NCBI GenBank assembly: GCA_036337765.1 | Contig: JAYZDP010000050.1 | Location: 1-52,457 of the forward strand | Length of the DNA: 52,457 nucleotides | Reading direction: 5' to 3' | Source: JAYZDP01 sp036337765 | GTDB lineage: Bacteria > Acidobacteriota > Thermoanaerobaculia > Multivoradales > Multivoraceae | In this document: one piece after another, positions 1 to 10,122 of the stretch | How the letters are laid out: each line of letters opens with the position of its first letter | Position numbering within the stretch: the first letter of the stretch is position 1 | Translations under genes and position numbers: made by a program | The notes under the pieces: model-generated | The model's database searches: none | What the model was told of the DNA's origin: nothing | The model's input: only the letters and a program-made list of their open reading frames with translations

Positions 1-1
1 C

Positions 2-241
2 GAGTGCTCCGCCTGCGGTGGCGAGCTGCGCAAGTTGCTGTCCGCCCCCGCCTTCCAGTTCAAGGGAACCGGTTGGTACGTCACTGACTACGCCAGAAAA
101 GACAAGGGTGGCGACGAGCCCGAAAAGAAATCTGAAGAGTCGGGCTCCTCGTCAGACTCGAGTTCGGACTCCAGCTCGGATTCCACTTCGAGCTCGAAGA
201 GCGAGAGTTCGTCGAAGGAGTCGGCGTCGAAGTCGGCTTGA
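2..241 (+). CDS. FmdB-family zinc-ribbon protein, 5'-truncated
   Basis: The open frame enters from the left edge, so the start codon and first zinc knuckle are missing. What remains is a CSACGG knuckle followed by LSAPAFQFKGTGWYVTDY, the typical C-terminal signature of the small FmdB/CxxC_CXXC_SSSS family of putative regulatory zinc-ribbon proteins. The last 40 or so residues are a low-complexity tail of Ser with Asp, Lys and Glu. Such tails are known in this family, but this one is long. The TGA stop is one base before the ATG of the XdhC gene, so the two are probably co-transcribed. The family assignment is firm; its cellular role is not established. Confidence 0.8.
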   Translation, partial: ECSACGGELRKLLSAPAFQFKGTGWYVTDYARKDKGGDEPEKKSEESGSSSDSSSDSSSDSTSSSKSESSSKESASKSA

Positions 242-242
242 C

Positions 243-1105
243 ATGGGGCAGGCAGTCTTTCGCAGCGTTCTCGGCGCCGCCGGGGACGCTATCGCCGGTG
301 GCGGCAGGGTGGCTCTGTGTCAGATCGTCCGAACCGAGGGCTCTACGCCGGGCAAGCCTGGATGGAAGATGGCGATCGAGCCAGGAGAGGCGCCGATCGG
401 TAACCTCGGCGGGGGCGCCTTCGAAGCGCTTGTCATAGCCGATGCGCGGCGCCTGCTGAGCGTCGAAGAGCCCGAGCCCGAGCTCAAGCGTTACTACTTC
501 ACCGAAGAGGCAGTGAGGGGCGAGCCGACGGGTATGGTGTGCGGGGGGATGGCCGAGGTGTTTCTGGAGGTCATGAAGTCGATGCCCCAGCTGATTGTTT
601 GTGGTGGTGGCCCGGTGGGCCAGGCAGTAGCGGTGGCGGGTGAGCTGGCGGGGTTCGAGATCCACGTCGTCGAGGACCGCGAAGAGTTTCTCCAGCCAGG
701 GCTCTTTCCCGCCGGCACCGAGATCCGGCCGGTGGACCGTGAGTTCTCTGAGGACTTCCTCGCCGAGGTGGCGAAGCGCGACCTCTACGTCGCGGTCGTC
801 ACTAGGTGCTGGGAGACCGATGTGGCCGCGCTCGCGGCCGTGCTGCGTCAGCAGCCCGAGCGACTGCGCTATCTCGGTCTTCTGGGAAGTCGGCGCAAGG
901 TCGAGCGCGTGCGAGAGGAGCTGGCAACGCGTAGCCTCGACCTGTCGCAGTCGGCGTTCCATGGGCCGATCGGCCTTCCAATCGGCGGCGACAGCCCGGG
1001 CGAGATCGCGATCGCGATCGTCGCCGAGATCCTTCAGCAGCGCCACAGGGCCAGCCAAGAGGCGCGCCAGCCCGGGCCGCGGCCGGTGGGCGCTTCCGAG
1101 CCTTC

Positions 1106-1109
<4 letters not shown>
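243..1109 (+). CDS. xdhC: XdhC/CoxI family molybdoenzyme maturation protein
   Basis: Predicted 288 residues. XdhC/CoxI proteins bind the molybdenum cofactor and help its sulfuration and insertion into xanthine dehydrogenase or CO dehydrogenase-type enzymes in the cytoplasm. The N-terminal domain has EGSTPGKPG (about 32-40) and GMVCGGMAEV (about 97-106). The C-terminal Rossmann-like domain begins IVCGGGPVGQ (about 118-127) and ends with the family's PIGLPIGG..PGEIAIAI stretch. I chose ATG 243, just after the stop of the upstream zinc-ribbon gene; the frame is open further upstream but that part is only the Ser-rich tail in another frame. No molybdoenzyme gene is visible here, so the client is unknown. 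The TAA stop overlaps the stop of convergent pilR. Confidence 0.85.
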
Positions 1110-2529
<1,420 letters not shown>

Positions 2530-2539
<10 letters not shown>

Positions 2540-4179
2540 GCCTCGATAGGTTCGAGCACTCCGGCCGGCGCCTTCGGCAGCTCGACCGCGACGGTCGTGC
2601 CGACGTTCGGCGCGCTCTCGACCGAGAGCTCACCGCCGTGCTCGTGAACGATGCGGTAAACGATGGCCATCCCCAGCCCAGTACCTTTGTCGAACGAGGT
2701 CTTGTACGGCTGGAACATTGCGCGCCGTTCGGCGTCGTTCATGCCCTTGCCGTTGTCGCGGAACTGGATCCGGTAAGTGTCCTCTTCGACCTCTCCGGTG
2801 ACCAAGAGGCGCCCGCCGTCGGGCATAGCGCGAATCGCATTGCGTGCCAGATTCCAGAAGATCTGCGCGATCTGGTCCCGGTCCGCCGCGATCGGCACCG
2901 AGTGCGGGTTGAGCATCACGTCCACGCGGTGTTTGTCGGTGACCTCATCGCTGTTGCGCAGAAGCTCGACGTTCTCGCTGAGAAGCTCGGCGATATCGAA
3001 CTCCGAGGTCGCTTTCTCCTTGGGTCGCGCGAACTCCAGGAAGCCTTTGATGATCCGGTCGAGGCGCTGCGACTCGTTGAGAATGATGTCGAGCAGCCGA
3101 GAAGAGCTATCGGTCTCCGGAGTCGACGACGACAACATCTGTACAGAGCCTGAGATGGCGGCGAGTGGATTGCCGATTTCGTGCGCCAGGCCGGCAGACA
3201 GTTCGCCGATTGCGGCCATGCGGTCATTGATCCTCACTTGCTCCTCGAGCTGGTGCCAATTGGTGACGTCCTGGAAAATGATGATGTAGCCCCGTTGGGT
3301 ACCGTCGTGGTGTGACAGGCGCCCGACCGAGAAGCCGAGGTGCACTTCGCCCTCGACTTTCGTTGTCACCGACCGTGCCCGGCGACGCTCATGCGCCGAC
3401 ACCTGCGAGGCCCTCTCCCACTGTTCGAGCGAGAGGAGTCCGGTCTCGGTGACGTGCAGCTTTTGGATGTCCTCGGTCGACTGGCCCAGAATGGCCTCGG
3501 CCGCGGGGTTCGCGGTGAGCACCTGGCCACCGAGATCGGTGGTGATCAGGCCAGCCGTGAGCGAAGAGGTGACGTCGCGGTGATAGTGCTCGAGCAGGGC
3601 CAGATCCTTACTTGCCCGCTCTAGCCTCACCTCTGCCTGACTGACGTGGCTCGCCAGGTAGGCCACGAGAAGGGCGACCGCGTTGAATCCCGCGAGGTGG
3701 ATCACCAGGTTGTAGGTCAGCCAGCTCGTCACTGGCTCGTTGGCGTCGGGGGTGACGACGTCGCCCCGAGCGAGGCTGATCATCAGGCAGCCGTAGAAGA
3801 TCCAGGCAACATTCGCCAGCACCACTGCGTCGCGACGGGGCAGCAGAGTGGCCGCCGCGGTGACTACGACCAGGTAGAGGATCGAGAACGAGCTCGACAG
3901 CCCACCGAAGTAGTAGACCAGGCCAGTGACGATCGAGATGTCACCGAGGAACTGCAACTGCGCCTGCCACCGGCTGGTGGACGCGGATAGGCGCCGCAGC
4001 ATCAGCCCGTAGGCCGTGGACAGCCCGTACGTCGCTCCGGCGAGGGCGTATAGGAACGGGTCGTATGGCAGCTCGTCCGAGCTCAGCGCATGCAGTACGT
4101 AGACGATCCCCAAGCTGCTGAGGACCACCAGCCGGATCGCCACCAACCACCGCAGCTGCTGAAACTGAACCGTCGCCAC
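2530..4179 (-). CDS. pilS: PilS-type sensor histidine kinase
   Basis: Predicted 549 residues with a GTG start. The first 180 or so residues hold six hydrophobic segments, as in PilS inner-membrane sensors. A PAS domain follows (about 200-310), then HisKA with phosphoacceptor His333 in LAHEIGNPLA and an HATPase domain ending GTGLGMAIVYRIVHEHGG. In the family it senses pilin levels in the inner membrane and phosphorylates PilR. It lies directly upstream of pilR and 211 bases downstream of pilC. That gap holds repeat copy R1 (4260-4394) and about 80 further bases of GC-rich sequence with short inverted repeats, where I see no gene. Confidence 0.9.
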
Positions 4180-4259
4180 GCCTACCTACCTTCGAGCCCT
4201 GCCATCAGGCCCAGATCCCTGGGAGTTCCCGGGTACAAGCTCCAGCGCCTCGCAGCAAG

Positions 4260-4394
4260 CTCCGAGCCTGCGCTCTGCCGGAGCACCGGACGGCCAGCGC
4301 CCCCCGGAGGGACAGCATTTCTAACGGGGGGCGTGGTATGAGCGTGCAACAAACTCGACTCCCTGGAAGCAATGACTACCGCGGCACCCGCTAG
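4260..4394 (-). repeat. Stop-codon-linked two-module repeat, copy R1 (pilC/pilS)
   Basis: Read on the minus strand, module A runs from CTAG at 4394 to about 4321. It begins CTAGCGGGTGCCGCGGTA and closes TACCACGCCCCCCGTTAG, with a loop of about 35 bases. Module B follows (about 4314-4260): TGTCCCTCCGGGG, GCGCTGGCC, an 18-base segment with GGTGCTCCGGCAGAG, then GCGCAGG and CGGAG. The TAG of module A at 4391-4393 is the stop codon of pilC, and B faces pilS. Pairing in A is imperfect in this copy. It matches the copies at 20450 and 24802 in order, orientation and spacing. Confidence 0.85.
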
Positions 4395-5593
4395 AAGTAC
4401 TTGATGATGGTGTACATCGGCATGTACATCGCAGTGACGATGGTTCCGATGACGACGCCGAGGAAGGTGATGAGCAGAGGCTCGATCAGCTTCATCAGAC
4501 CGGTGACGGCGGTGTCGACTTCTTCTTCATAGAAGTCCGCGATCTTCGAGAGCATCTGGTCCAGCGCACCGGTCTGTTCACCGACGTTGATCATCTGCAC
4601 GACCATCGGTGGAAAGGCCTTGGTCTCGCCGAGCGGCTCGGAGATCGTCTTTCCTTCCTCGACCGCCTTGCGCACGCCCATGATGGCGTCTTCTACGATC
4701 GAGTTGCCGGCGGTGCGGGCCGTAATCTCCAGGCCGTCGAGAATGGGGACACCGGAGGCCGTCAGGGTCGACAGGGTGCGACAGAAGCGCGCCGTTGCGA
4801 TCTTCAGCAGCAAAACGCCGATGATCGGAGATCGCAGCATCGCCTTGTCGATGACCCTTCGCCCGCGATGGGTTTGGTAAATGCTCCGCACCCCGAAGGC
4901 CGCGGCGATGATGCCGGCGAAGATGAAGATCGAAAATCTGCCGATGAAGTTCGACGCCGCGATCACGGCTCGCGTCAGGAAGGGCAACTGGGCGCCGACG
5001 CCCGCGAACAGCTGGGCGAAGACTGGAATGACCTTCCAGAGGATGACGAAGACGACCGCCATCGCGATTGTGATGACCGCCGCGGGGTACATCATCGCCG
5101 TCCGCACCTGCCCACGCAGACGGACCGTCTTCTCGATGTAAGTCGAGAGCCGCTGGAGAATGATGTCGAGGATACCGCCGGCCTCACCCGCTGCGATCAT
5201 GGAGACATAGAGATCGTCAAATGCGGCAGGGTGCTTGGCCATGGCGTCGGCGAGCGACGCACCGGCCTCGACGTCGTTACGCGTGTTCTGGATGATGTTT
5301 CGGAACTGTCGGTTGTCCTCCTGGTTGCCCAGGATCTCGAGGCACTGAACCAGCGGCAGACCGGCGTCGAGCATGACCGAGAACTGCCTGGTGAAGATCG
5401 CCACGCGCTTGCGGGCGATGTTGATCGGCAGCCGCGGGATCAGGGGCATCTGACGCCCCTGCTCGCGAATGGTCGTGATCTGGATCTGCTGCCGGCGCAG
5501 CGCTGCGACGGCGGCGTTGCGGGAGTCGGCAAGCAGAACGCCCTCCTGGCTCTGGCCCTGTCTTGTCTTTCCCTTCCATACAAAGTTCGGCAT
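4391..5593 (-). CDS. pilC: Type IV pilus platform protein PilC
   Basis: Predicted 400 residues, the usual PilC length. An N-terminal basic region is followed by two GspF domains. The first contains FTRQFSVMLDAGLPLVQCLE and the second FCRTLSTLTASGVPILDGLE, each followed by membrane segments, and the protein ends in hydrophobic PMYTIIKYF. It is the inner-membrane platform that couples the pilus ATPases to pilin insertion and removal. It starts 27 bases after pilT on the same strand. Its stop codon TAG (4391-4393) is the first triplet of repeat R1, so the repeat defines the end of the reading frame. Confidence 0.93.
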   Translation of the reverse strand: MPNFVWKGKTRQGQSQEGVLLADSRNAAVAALRRQQIQITTIREQGRQMPLIPRLPINIARKRVAIFTRQFSVMLDAGLPLVQCLEILGNQEDNRQFRNIIQNTRNDVEAGASLADAMAKHPAAFDDLYVSMIAAGEAGGILDIILQRLSTYIEKTVRLRGQVRTAMMYPAAVITIAMAVVFVILWKVIPVFAQLFAGVGAQLPFLTRAVIAASNFIGRFSIFIFAGIIAAAFGVRSIYQTHRGRRVIDKAMLRSPIIGVLLLKIATARFCRTLSTLTASGVPILDGLEITARTAGNSIVEDAIMGVRKAVEEGKTISEPLGETKAFPPMVVQMINVGEQTGALDQMLSKIADFYEEEVDTAVTGLMKLIEPLLITFLGVVIGTIVTAMYMPMYTIIKYF

Positions 5594-5620
5594 GAGTGTT
5601 CCCTCAGTGGAATGCCCTAT

Positions 5621-6739
5621 CTATCTGGCTGCGGTCTGTGGAATCGCGGTGGCTGCGAGGCCGACGGCTTCTGGTCCGCGGTTGATCAGCTCCTGAAGCT
5701 CGTCGGTGTGCGACGAACGGGCGAGGGCGAGTTGCAGGCTGATCATGCGCTTGAAGTAGAGGATCGCCAGGGATTGGTTGAAGGTCTGCATCCCGTGCTT
5801 CGCCTGCCCCGCCTGCATCATTCCGTAGATCTGATGCACCTTGTCTTCGCGGATCAGGTTGCGGATGGCTGGACTCGGGATGAGTACCTCCATTGCGAGG
5901 CTACGGCCGGGGCCGCTGAGCCGGGGCAACAGCGACTGACACATGATCCCTTCGAGCACGAACGAGAGTTGGACACGCACCTGGCCCTGCTGATGGCCCG
6001 GGAAGATGTCGATGATTCGGTTGATGGTCTGGGTCGCCGAGTTGGTGTGCAGGGTCGCCAGGGTCAGATGGCCGGTCTCGGCGATGCGCAGCGCCGCGTC
6101 GACCGTTTCGTGGTCTCGCATCTCACCGACGAGCACTACGTCGGGGTCCTGACGCAACGAGGAGCGCAGTGCGTTGGCGAAGCTGTGGGTGTCGACCGAC
6201 ATCTCCCGCTGGTTGATGATGCAGCTCTTGTGCTGGTGCAGGTACTCGATCGGATCCTCGATGGTGACGATATGCTCGTTACGCTCGCGGTTGATCTTGT
6301 CGATCATGGCAGCGAGCGTCGTTGTCTTGCCCGAGCCGGTCGGGCCGGTGACGAGCACAAGGCCTCTGGGCTTCTCGCACAGCTTCTCGACGACGATCGG
6401 CAGGCCGAGTTCGCGAAAGTTGGGGATCTCGTGGGGGATGAGCCGGAAGGCGGCTGCGATGGCGCCACGCTGGTGGAACACATTCGAGCGGAAGCGCGCC
6501 AACGACTTGATTCCGAAGGAGAAATCGATCTCAAGGTTCTCTTCCAGAGCGTGCTTCTGATTGTCGGTGAGGATCGAGTAGATGAGCTGCTTCGACTCAC
6601 TCGGCGTCATCGGCGGATGATCGAGGGGCTTCAGCACACCGTCGATACGGATCTGCGGTGCTGAATGGGTGGTGATGTGGAGGTCGGTTCCCCCCTGCTC
6701 GACCATTGTCTTCAGAAGTGCGTTCAGGCTCGCAGGCAT
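5621..6739 (-). CDS. pilT: Type IV pilus retraction ATPase PilT
   Basis: Predicted 372 residues. Hexameric AAA+ retraction motor of twitching motility, on the cytoplasmic face of the inner membrane. Visible motifs are Walker A GPTGSGKT (132-139), an Asp box starting EDPIEY (161), Walker B VVLVGEMRD (201-209), a His box TLATLHTNSA (about 227-236) and the PilT-specific AIRNLIRE (291-298), which separates it from PilB and GspE. ATG 6739 is preceded by a GGAG-type ribosome site. It is the first gene of the minus-strand pilTC-SR cluster. No pilB is in the window. Confidence 0.95.
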   Translation of the reverse strand: MPASLNALLKTMVEQGGTDLHITTHSAPQIRIDGVLKPLDHPPMTPSESKQLIYSILTDNQKHALEENLEIDFSFGIKSLARFRSNVFHQRGAIAAAFRLIPHEIPNFRELGLPIVVEKLCEKPRGLVLVTGPTGSGKTTTLAAMIDKINRERNEHIVTIEDPIEYLHQHKSCIINQREMSVDTHSFANALRSSLRQDPDVVLVGEMRDHETVDAALRIAETGHLTLATLHTNSATQTINRIIDIFPGHQQGQVRVQLSFVLEGIMCQSLLPRLSGPGRSLAMEVLIPSPAIRNLIREDKVHQIYGMMQAGQAKHGMQTFNQSLAILYFKRMISLQLALARSSHTDELQELINRGPEAVGLAATAIPQTAAR

Positions 6740-6777
6740 GACTCCAGCCCCCTATCCAAGTCATGGACAAGTGCACA

Positions 6778-6807
6778 ATAATGCATTGATTCGGGCATGC
6801 GGGTCAA
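6778..6807 (-). promoter_or_regulatory. Candidate sigma-70-type promoter of pilT
   Basis: On the minus strand TTGACC (6807-6802) is separated by 18 bases from CATTAT (6783-6778). This would place the start point roughly 30 bases before the pilT ATG. The -35 box overlaps the stop codon of the upstream lipoprotein gene. The -10 match is weak (4 of 6), so this is only a candidate. Confidence 0.3.
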
Positions 6808-7394
6808 GGCCCCCCTCCCGCTCCAGATGCTGCTTTCTCGGGGTCGAAACCCTCGACCTCGCCCGCCACGAGGAGTACGTCGTTGAGCCGATCGGCTGAA
6901 TCTGCTCCGGCAGGGTAGCGGTAAAAGATCGTCAGTAGCCGGTTCTCGAGGGGGTGGATCGAGAAGATGCGGAACTCCTCGACCTCGAGTTCGCCGTCAA
7001 GGAATCGTCCGCGGGAGTAGTAGCCGGGCCTGCCGTCGGCCATCATGAGCTCGCGGCTGCCGGAGAACGATCCGCCTAGCCTCGCTTGGTAGAGGTCCCG
7101 CTGGCCGTTGACCAAATCGACCATGTTGATGCCGCTCTCGGTCTCGTCGGAGACCTCGATCCAGAGGCTGCCCTCGATCTCCTCGCCGGTTCGGACGAGG
7201 CGCAGCTCGGCGCCGGAATTGCTCTCGACGTCGAAGACGTCGGGTACGTCGACGAGGGCGAGCTTCAGTTGGGCGTTCTCGACGCGAACCGGGAGATCCG
7301 CGGTGTCCTCCTCGGGAGGAGGTGACGATGATTGGCAGGCGACGAGAAATGTCAGCGCGACGACGGCTGCGGTCTTGATCATGTCGTGTTTCAT
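6804..7394 (-). CDS. Predicted lipoprotein of unknown function
   Basis: Predicted 196 residues. A basic start, a hydrophobic stretch and the lipobox FLVAC indicate a lipoprotein with its acylated Cys near residue 20. After a short SSSPPPEED linker the mature part has no motif I recognise; it looks like one globular domain of alternating strands. It ends GAGGGP. A second in-frame ATG at 7382 could also serve as start. The gene is divergent from tmk; the 107-base gap (7395-7501) contains a minus-strand TACAAT (7412-7407) very close to the start, not a convincing promoter on its own. Confidence 0.75.
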   Translation of the reverse strand: MKHDMIKTAAVVALTFLVACQSSSPPPEEDTADLPVRVENAQLKLALVDVPDVFDVESNSGAELRLVRTGEEIEGSLWIEVSDETESGINMVDLVNGQRDLYQARLGGSFSGSRELMMADGRPGYYSRGRFLDGELEVEEFRIFSIHPLENRLLTIFYRYPAGADSADRLNDVLLVAGEVEGFDPEKAASGAGGGP

Positions 7395-7501
7395 CTGGAA
7401 ACGTGTATTGTACCGGTAGAGGTGACCGGCGCGTAGCGAGCGGCGGTGGCGTGGCTTCTGGTAGCCGCGACCCGGCTGCCACTTTTTGCTAGGTTGGCCG
7501 C

Positions 7502-8152
7502 GTGCCGGGACCGTGGTTCGTGACCTTCGAGGGGCTGGATGGAAGTGGCAAGTCCACCCATCTCGACCGAATCGTCAGCCGATTGGCGGAGTTGGGCGAG
7601 AGCGTCTGCCGCACGCGCGAGCCCGGCGGCACTTTCTTCGGAGAAGAGCTGCGCGAGCTCTTCCTCGGACCCCGGGCGGCTGGTGTGGATGGTCGGGTCG
7701 AGCTCATGTTGGTCTTCGCCAGTCGCCGTCAGCACCTCGTCGAGGTGATCGAGCCTGCTCTCATGGCGGGCTCGCAGGTGCTGTGCGATCGCTTCACGGA
7801 CTCAACCCACGCCTATCAGGGGAGCGGACGTGGAGTGGCGGCAGAGCTGATCGACCAGGTGGACGAGCTCGCCACCGGCAGGCGTACGCCGGACCGGACC
7901 CTGCTCTTCGATCTGCCGGCGGAGACTGCCTACGAGCGCGGCCGTTCGAAGCGACGAAGGCGGCGAGGCGATGTCGATCGGCTCGACGATGAGAGCCTCG
8001 CGTTCTACCAGCGGGTGAAGGGTGGCTTTCTGGCGCGTGCACAGGCCGACCCGGAGCGTTTCCGGATCGTCGCTTCGAGCGGACCACGGGACGAGACCGC
8101 CGCGCAGGTCGTGGCGGCACTCGCCGACCTCTTTCCGGATCTGGGAGACTGA
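7502..8152 (+). CDS. tmk: Thymidylate kinase
   Basis: Predicted 216 residues, GTG start. Phosphorylates dTMP to dTDP for DNA synthesis. The P-loop is GLDGSGKS (11-18), preceded by FVTFE. The TREPGGT and LCDRFTDST motifs bind substrate, and an Arg-rich RSKRRRRRG segment occupies the lid region. It is three bases upstream of holB, a common bacterial pairing that supports the call. The start gives the expected short N-terminus before the first strand. Confidence 0.95.
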   Translation: MPGPWFVTFEGLDGSGKSTHLDRIVSRLAELGESVCRTREPGGTFFGEELRELFLGPRAAGVDGRVELMLVFASRRQHLVEVIEPALMAGSQVLCDRFTDSTHAYQGSGRGVAAELIDQVDELATGRRTPDRTLLFDLPAETAYERGRSKRRRRRGDVDRLDDESLAFYQRVKGGFLARAQADPERFRIVASSGPRDETAAQVVAALADLFPDLGD

Positions 8153-8155
8153 GCC

Positions 8156-8992
8156 GTGCTCGCTGCGCTGGAAGACCTCGTCAGACGACGACGCCTCTAC
8201 CCGTCGGTGATCCTTCACGGCGTCGATCACGACGGTCGGGTCGAGACGGCCGTCGAGCTCTGCTGCGCACTTCTTTGCGAAGATCCGCAGGATCGCAGTC
8301 CGAGCTGCGCGTGTCGACACTGCAGCCGGATTGCCGCCCCTTCTCCAAGCGGCGACGATTCCTTTCACCCCGACGCGCACTTCCTGGCGCGCGATCTGCG
8401 CACCGTGACCTCCGCCGACGCGACGCGCAAGTTGCTACGCGCTGCTCAGATGAGTCCGTTCGAGGCGCGCGGACAGACGTTCGTCGTGTTGAGCGCGGAG
8501 ACGCTGAGTGACGAGGCGGCGAACGTGCTGCTGAAGATCCTCGAGGAGCCGCCGACCTCCGCGCCACGCCACTTTTTCCTGTTGTGCCCCAGCGCCGATC
8601 AGCTGCTGCCGACACTGCGTAGCCGCTCGCTGAGTGTCTACCTCGGGGCGTCGGGCGGTCCCGAGCCCGAGGTCGTGCAGCGGATGGGAGAAGCGTTCGG
8701 ACGCCAGATCGAGGCTTATGCGAGTACCGGCTCAGGGGCCTACCTGCTGGGCGCGGCGGAGACCCTCCTGGACGAGGGGCGCCCAGATCCACGTGACTCG
8801 TTGCCCTGGTCGGTCGCCGCGGCTGCGGTCCTCGAGGCCTACCGTGCCAACGCGGGCGACCGGGCGCTGGGCGAGAAGCTCCTGGCCCTGGCCGAGGATC
8901 TTCTCCAGGCCGTTGACATGCGCTCGCGGGGCATCCAGGCGCGACGGATTCTCGAAGGTCTGGTCGCGCGCCATCTCGCTTCGCCGATGTAG
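8156..8992 (+). CDS. holB: DNA polymerase III delta' subunit (clamp loader)
   Basis: Predicted 278 residues, GTG start. Four cysteines in a CEDP..CACRHC arrangement (residues about 41-61) form the zinc module of clamp-loader ATPase folds. The ALSDEAANVLLKILEEPP-type helix and a LRSRSLSVYL segment match the delta'/tau family. The usual Walker A loop is replaced by GVDHDGR, as expected because delta' does not hydrolyse ATP. Somewhat shorter than the Escherichia coli protein. It follows tmk by three bases. Confidence 0.85.
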   Translation: MLAALEDLVRRRRLYPSVILHGVDHDGRVETAVELCCALLCEDPQDRSPSCACRHCSRIAAPSPSGDDSFHPDAHFLARDLRTVTSADATRKLLRAAQMSPFEARGQTFVVLSAETLSDEAANVLLKILEEPPTSAPRHFFLLCPSADQLLPTLRSRSLSVYLGASGGPEPEVVQRMGEAFGRQIEAYASTGSGAYLLGAAETLLDEGRPDPRDSLPWSVAAAAVLEAYRANAGDRALGEKLLALAEDLLQAVDMRSRGIQARRILEGLVARHLASPM

Positions 8993-9073
8993 CGACGTGC
9001 AGCTCGATCGACCGGCGCCCGTTGATAGAGTCCGGCCGTTGCGGGCCCTCTCGACTCAAAGGAGCCTCCCCAC

Positions 9074-10108
9074 GTGCCTAACCTCAGTCCTTTAGCCGGT
9101 GTCGGCGCTGTGCTGCTCGCGCTCTTGGCGGGCGCGCATGCGCAGGCGCAGGATGAAGTCGTCGCGACCATCGGGGATCAGCAGATCCGACGCGAGGAGC
9201 TCGAGAAGGAGGCGGAGCTGGCGCTCGAGGAAGCGGAGATGGCCAGGATCCGCTGCGAGATCGAGGCCGATCGATCCGGCCACGAAGTACTAGAGACCTC
9301 CCTTCAGCAGCTCGTGCGGCGTCGGCTTCTCGATCTGGAAGCCGCCAACGACGGGGTGGCGGCAGACGAGGTGGAGGCGCGCATGCGCGAGGCCGCCGAG
9401 GCCGTTGATCAGGCGGCCGTCGACGCGTTCTACGAGCAGAACAAGGAGCGCATCGGACAACCGAAAGAGGCGGTAGAGGAGCAGATCCGTCAGTTCCTCC
9501 AGCAGCAGCGGATCCAGAGCGCTCAAGAGACGCTTTTTCTAGGTCTCGAGGCCCGCTACGGCGTGAACTATCGTCTCGATCCGCTTCGCTTCGACGTAGG
9601 AGCCGACGGCTTCGCCTCGTTCGGCCCCGTGGACGCGCCGATCACGATCGTCGAGTTCTCGGACTTCGAGTGCCCCTACTGCAGCCGCCTGTTGCCGACA
9701 CTGGAGCAGGCGAAGAGCCAGTACGGCGACAAGCTGCGGGTCGTCTACCGCCATTTTCCGCTGTCGATCCACCCCAACGCCCAGAAGGCGGCAGAAGCTT
9801 CGCTGTGCGCACATGACCAGGGCCGCTTCTGGGAGATGCACGACCTCCTCTTCGCGGAGCAGGGCAGCCTGGCTCCGGCCGACCTGAAGGAGAAGGCGGG
9901 CCGGCTCGGCCTCGACGCAACTGCCTTTGATGAGTGTCTGGACTCGGATCGCTACTTCGACTCGGTGCAGACCGATATGCGTGCCGGGGCCTCGGTGGGT
10001 GTCGACGGGACGCCGGCAATGTTCGTCAACGGCCGATTCCTGTCGGGCGCGGTCGGGTTTGAGGCGCTCGCCGAGATCGTCGATGACGAGCTCGCTCGAC
10101 GTAAGTAG
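9074..10108 (+). CDS. Secreted DsbA-like thioredoxin-fold protein with SurA-like N-terminus
   Basis: Predicted 344 residues, GTG start with AAAGGAG just upstream (about 9057-9063). A signal peptide ends near AHAQAQD. Residues about 27-165 are helical and charged, starting EVVATIGDQQIRREEL, which resembles the SurA/PpiC chaperone N-terminal domain. The C-terminal half is a DsbA-type thioredoxin fold with active site Cys200-Pro-Tyr-Cys203 and a GTPAMFVNGR cis-proline loop. It probably acts in the periplasm on disulfides of exported proteins. The partner membrane oxidase or reductase is not visible. Confidence 0.85.
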   Translation: MPNLSPLAGVGAVLLALLAGAHAQAQDEVVATIGDQQIRREELEKEAELALEEAEMARIRCEIEADRSGHEVLETSLQQLVRRRLLDLEAANDGVAADEVEARMREAAEAVDQAAVDAFYEQNKERIGQPKEAVEEQIRQFLQQQRIQSAQETLFLGLEARYGVNYRLDPLRFDVGADGFASFGPVDAPITIVEFSDFECPYCSRLLPTLEQAKSQYGDKLRVVYRHFPLSIHPNAQKAAEASLCAHDQGRFWEMHDLLFAEQGSLAPADLKEKAGRLGLDATAFDECLDSDRYFDSVQTDMRAGASVGVDGTPAMFVNGRFLSGAVGFEALAEIVDDELARRK

Positions 10109-10122
10109 TCGGGTAGATCGTC

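Noticed and set aside
81..1058. A 325-codon minus-strand frame opposite xdhC
   Set aside because: Composition is typical of antisense in GC-rich DNA and xdhC carries clear family motifs.
4868..6664. A 598-codon open frame on the plus strand opposite pilC and pilT
   Set aside because: It is the GC-rich antisense of two well-recognised pilus genes; its translation is Asp/Arg/Gly-rich with no domain.
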